A DNA stretch of 27,500 nucleotides from Symbiodinium natans (Eukaryota > Sar > Dinophyceae > Suessiales > Symbiodiniaceae). Under the pieces are notes generated by a model. It saw nothing but the letters and a program-made list of their open reading frames with translations, was not told the DNA's origin and made no database searches. Both the position numbers and the translations under genes were made by a program. Below are positions 27,387 through 27,500 of the stretch, one piece after another. How positions within the stretch are numbered: the stretch's first letter is position 1; every line of letters starts with the position of its first letter. The stretch lies in contig CAJNDS010002379.1 of the NCBI GenBank assembly GCA_905221605.1, positions 1,282,501-1,310,000 on the forward strand, given 5' to 3'.

Positions 27387-27500
27387 TAGGTTCCGGCTTC
27401 GGTGCTTGAGGGTTTGGAGTCTCGGGTTGGGTTCGCGGTTGGGGGCTTGTGGGGTTTGAGTGCTTCACTTAGTAGTGGAGCACATAGCCTTTAGCCATTG
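27387..27500. other. Right edge
   Basis: Diverged T/G-rich sequence, intron interior by the model. Nothing else seen. Confidence 0.4.

Noticed and set aside
1-27500. Chromosome end / true telomere
   Set aside because: Arrays occur in both orientations, are short, interrupted and lie inside a gene; no terminal array at either edge.

Overview
The window looks like nuclear DNA of an alga-like protist, most likely a dinoflagellate (Symbiodiniaceae or a relative). Three things point there. First, plant/alveolate-type telomere heptamers (TTTAGGG / CCCTAAA) are scattered through almost the whole window. Second, one gene is broken into dozens of very small exons. Third, the introns of that gene fit best with GC, and sometimes GA or GT, at the 5' end and AG followed by G at the 3' end, a splice-site usage known from dinoflagellates. 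The species assignment is an inference.

One large gene dominates. From about 2.3 kb to the right edge, on the + strand, short GC3-rich islands encode the successive conserved blocks of a myosin motor domain, in the correct order. They include the N-terminal block [41 protein letters not shown], the P-loop [12 protein letters not shown], switch I ([10 protein letters not shown]), [38 protein letters not shown], switch II (DIFGFE), [12 protein letters not shown], the LDEE block, [24 protein letters not shown] + [29 protein letters not shown] and a probable start of the converter. My model has 38 exons (mean about 57 nt, 2154 nt in total, about 718 codons). The reading frame is kept across all 37 junctions. 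Exons make up about 9 % of the gene span. The N-terminal start, the end of the converter, the neck and the tail are not resolved or lie outside the window. No ORF finder would show this gene, because no exon exceeds 124 nt.

The introns are the unusual part. Nearly every one carries interstitial telomere-like arrays. They are polar: TTTAGGG (G-rich) arrays tend to follow the 5' splice site and CCCTAAA (C-rich) arrays tend to precede the 3' splice site, so many introns could fold into long hairpins that bring their ends together. The 13.65-14.14 kb intron is a near-perfect palindrome in which even variant repeats are mirrored. Another intron carries a second copy of the downstream exon's first bases on the far side of a CCCTAAA array. 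Variant repeats are locally homogenised (TTTAGGGG, CCCCAAA, CCCTAGA, CCTTAAA, and a 21-bp higher-order unit), and poly-G/poly-C runs of 11-21 nt are present.

The left end (1-1.7 kb) is repeat-poor. It holds only weak coding signals: a kinase-like IGDFGCAR motif on + and an overlapping open frame on -. The larger introns also hold a 15-bp minisatellite, TA/TG, CA and GA microsatellites, two hairpin elements, an AT-rich island with a hydrophobic ORF, and a few coding-like islands that do not fit the myosin model. No tRNA, rRNA, CRISPR, bacterial-type operon or recognisable transposase was found.
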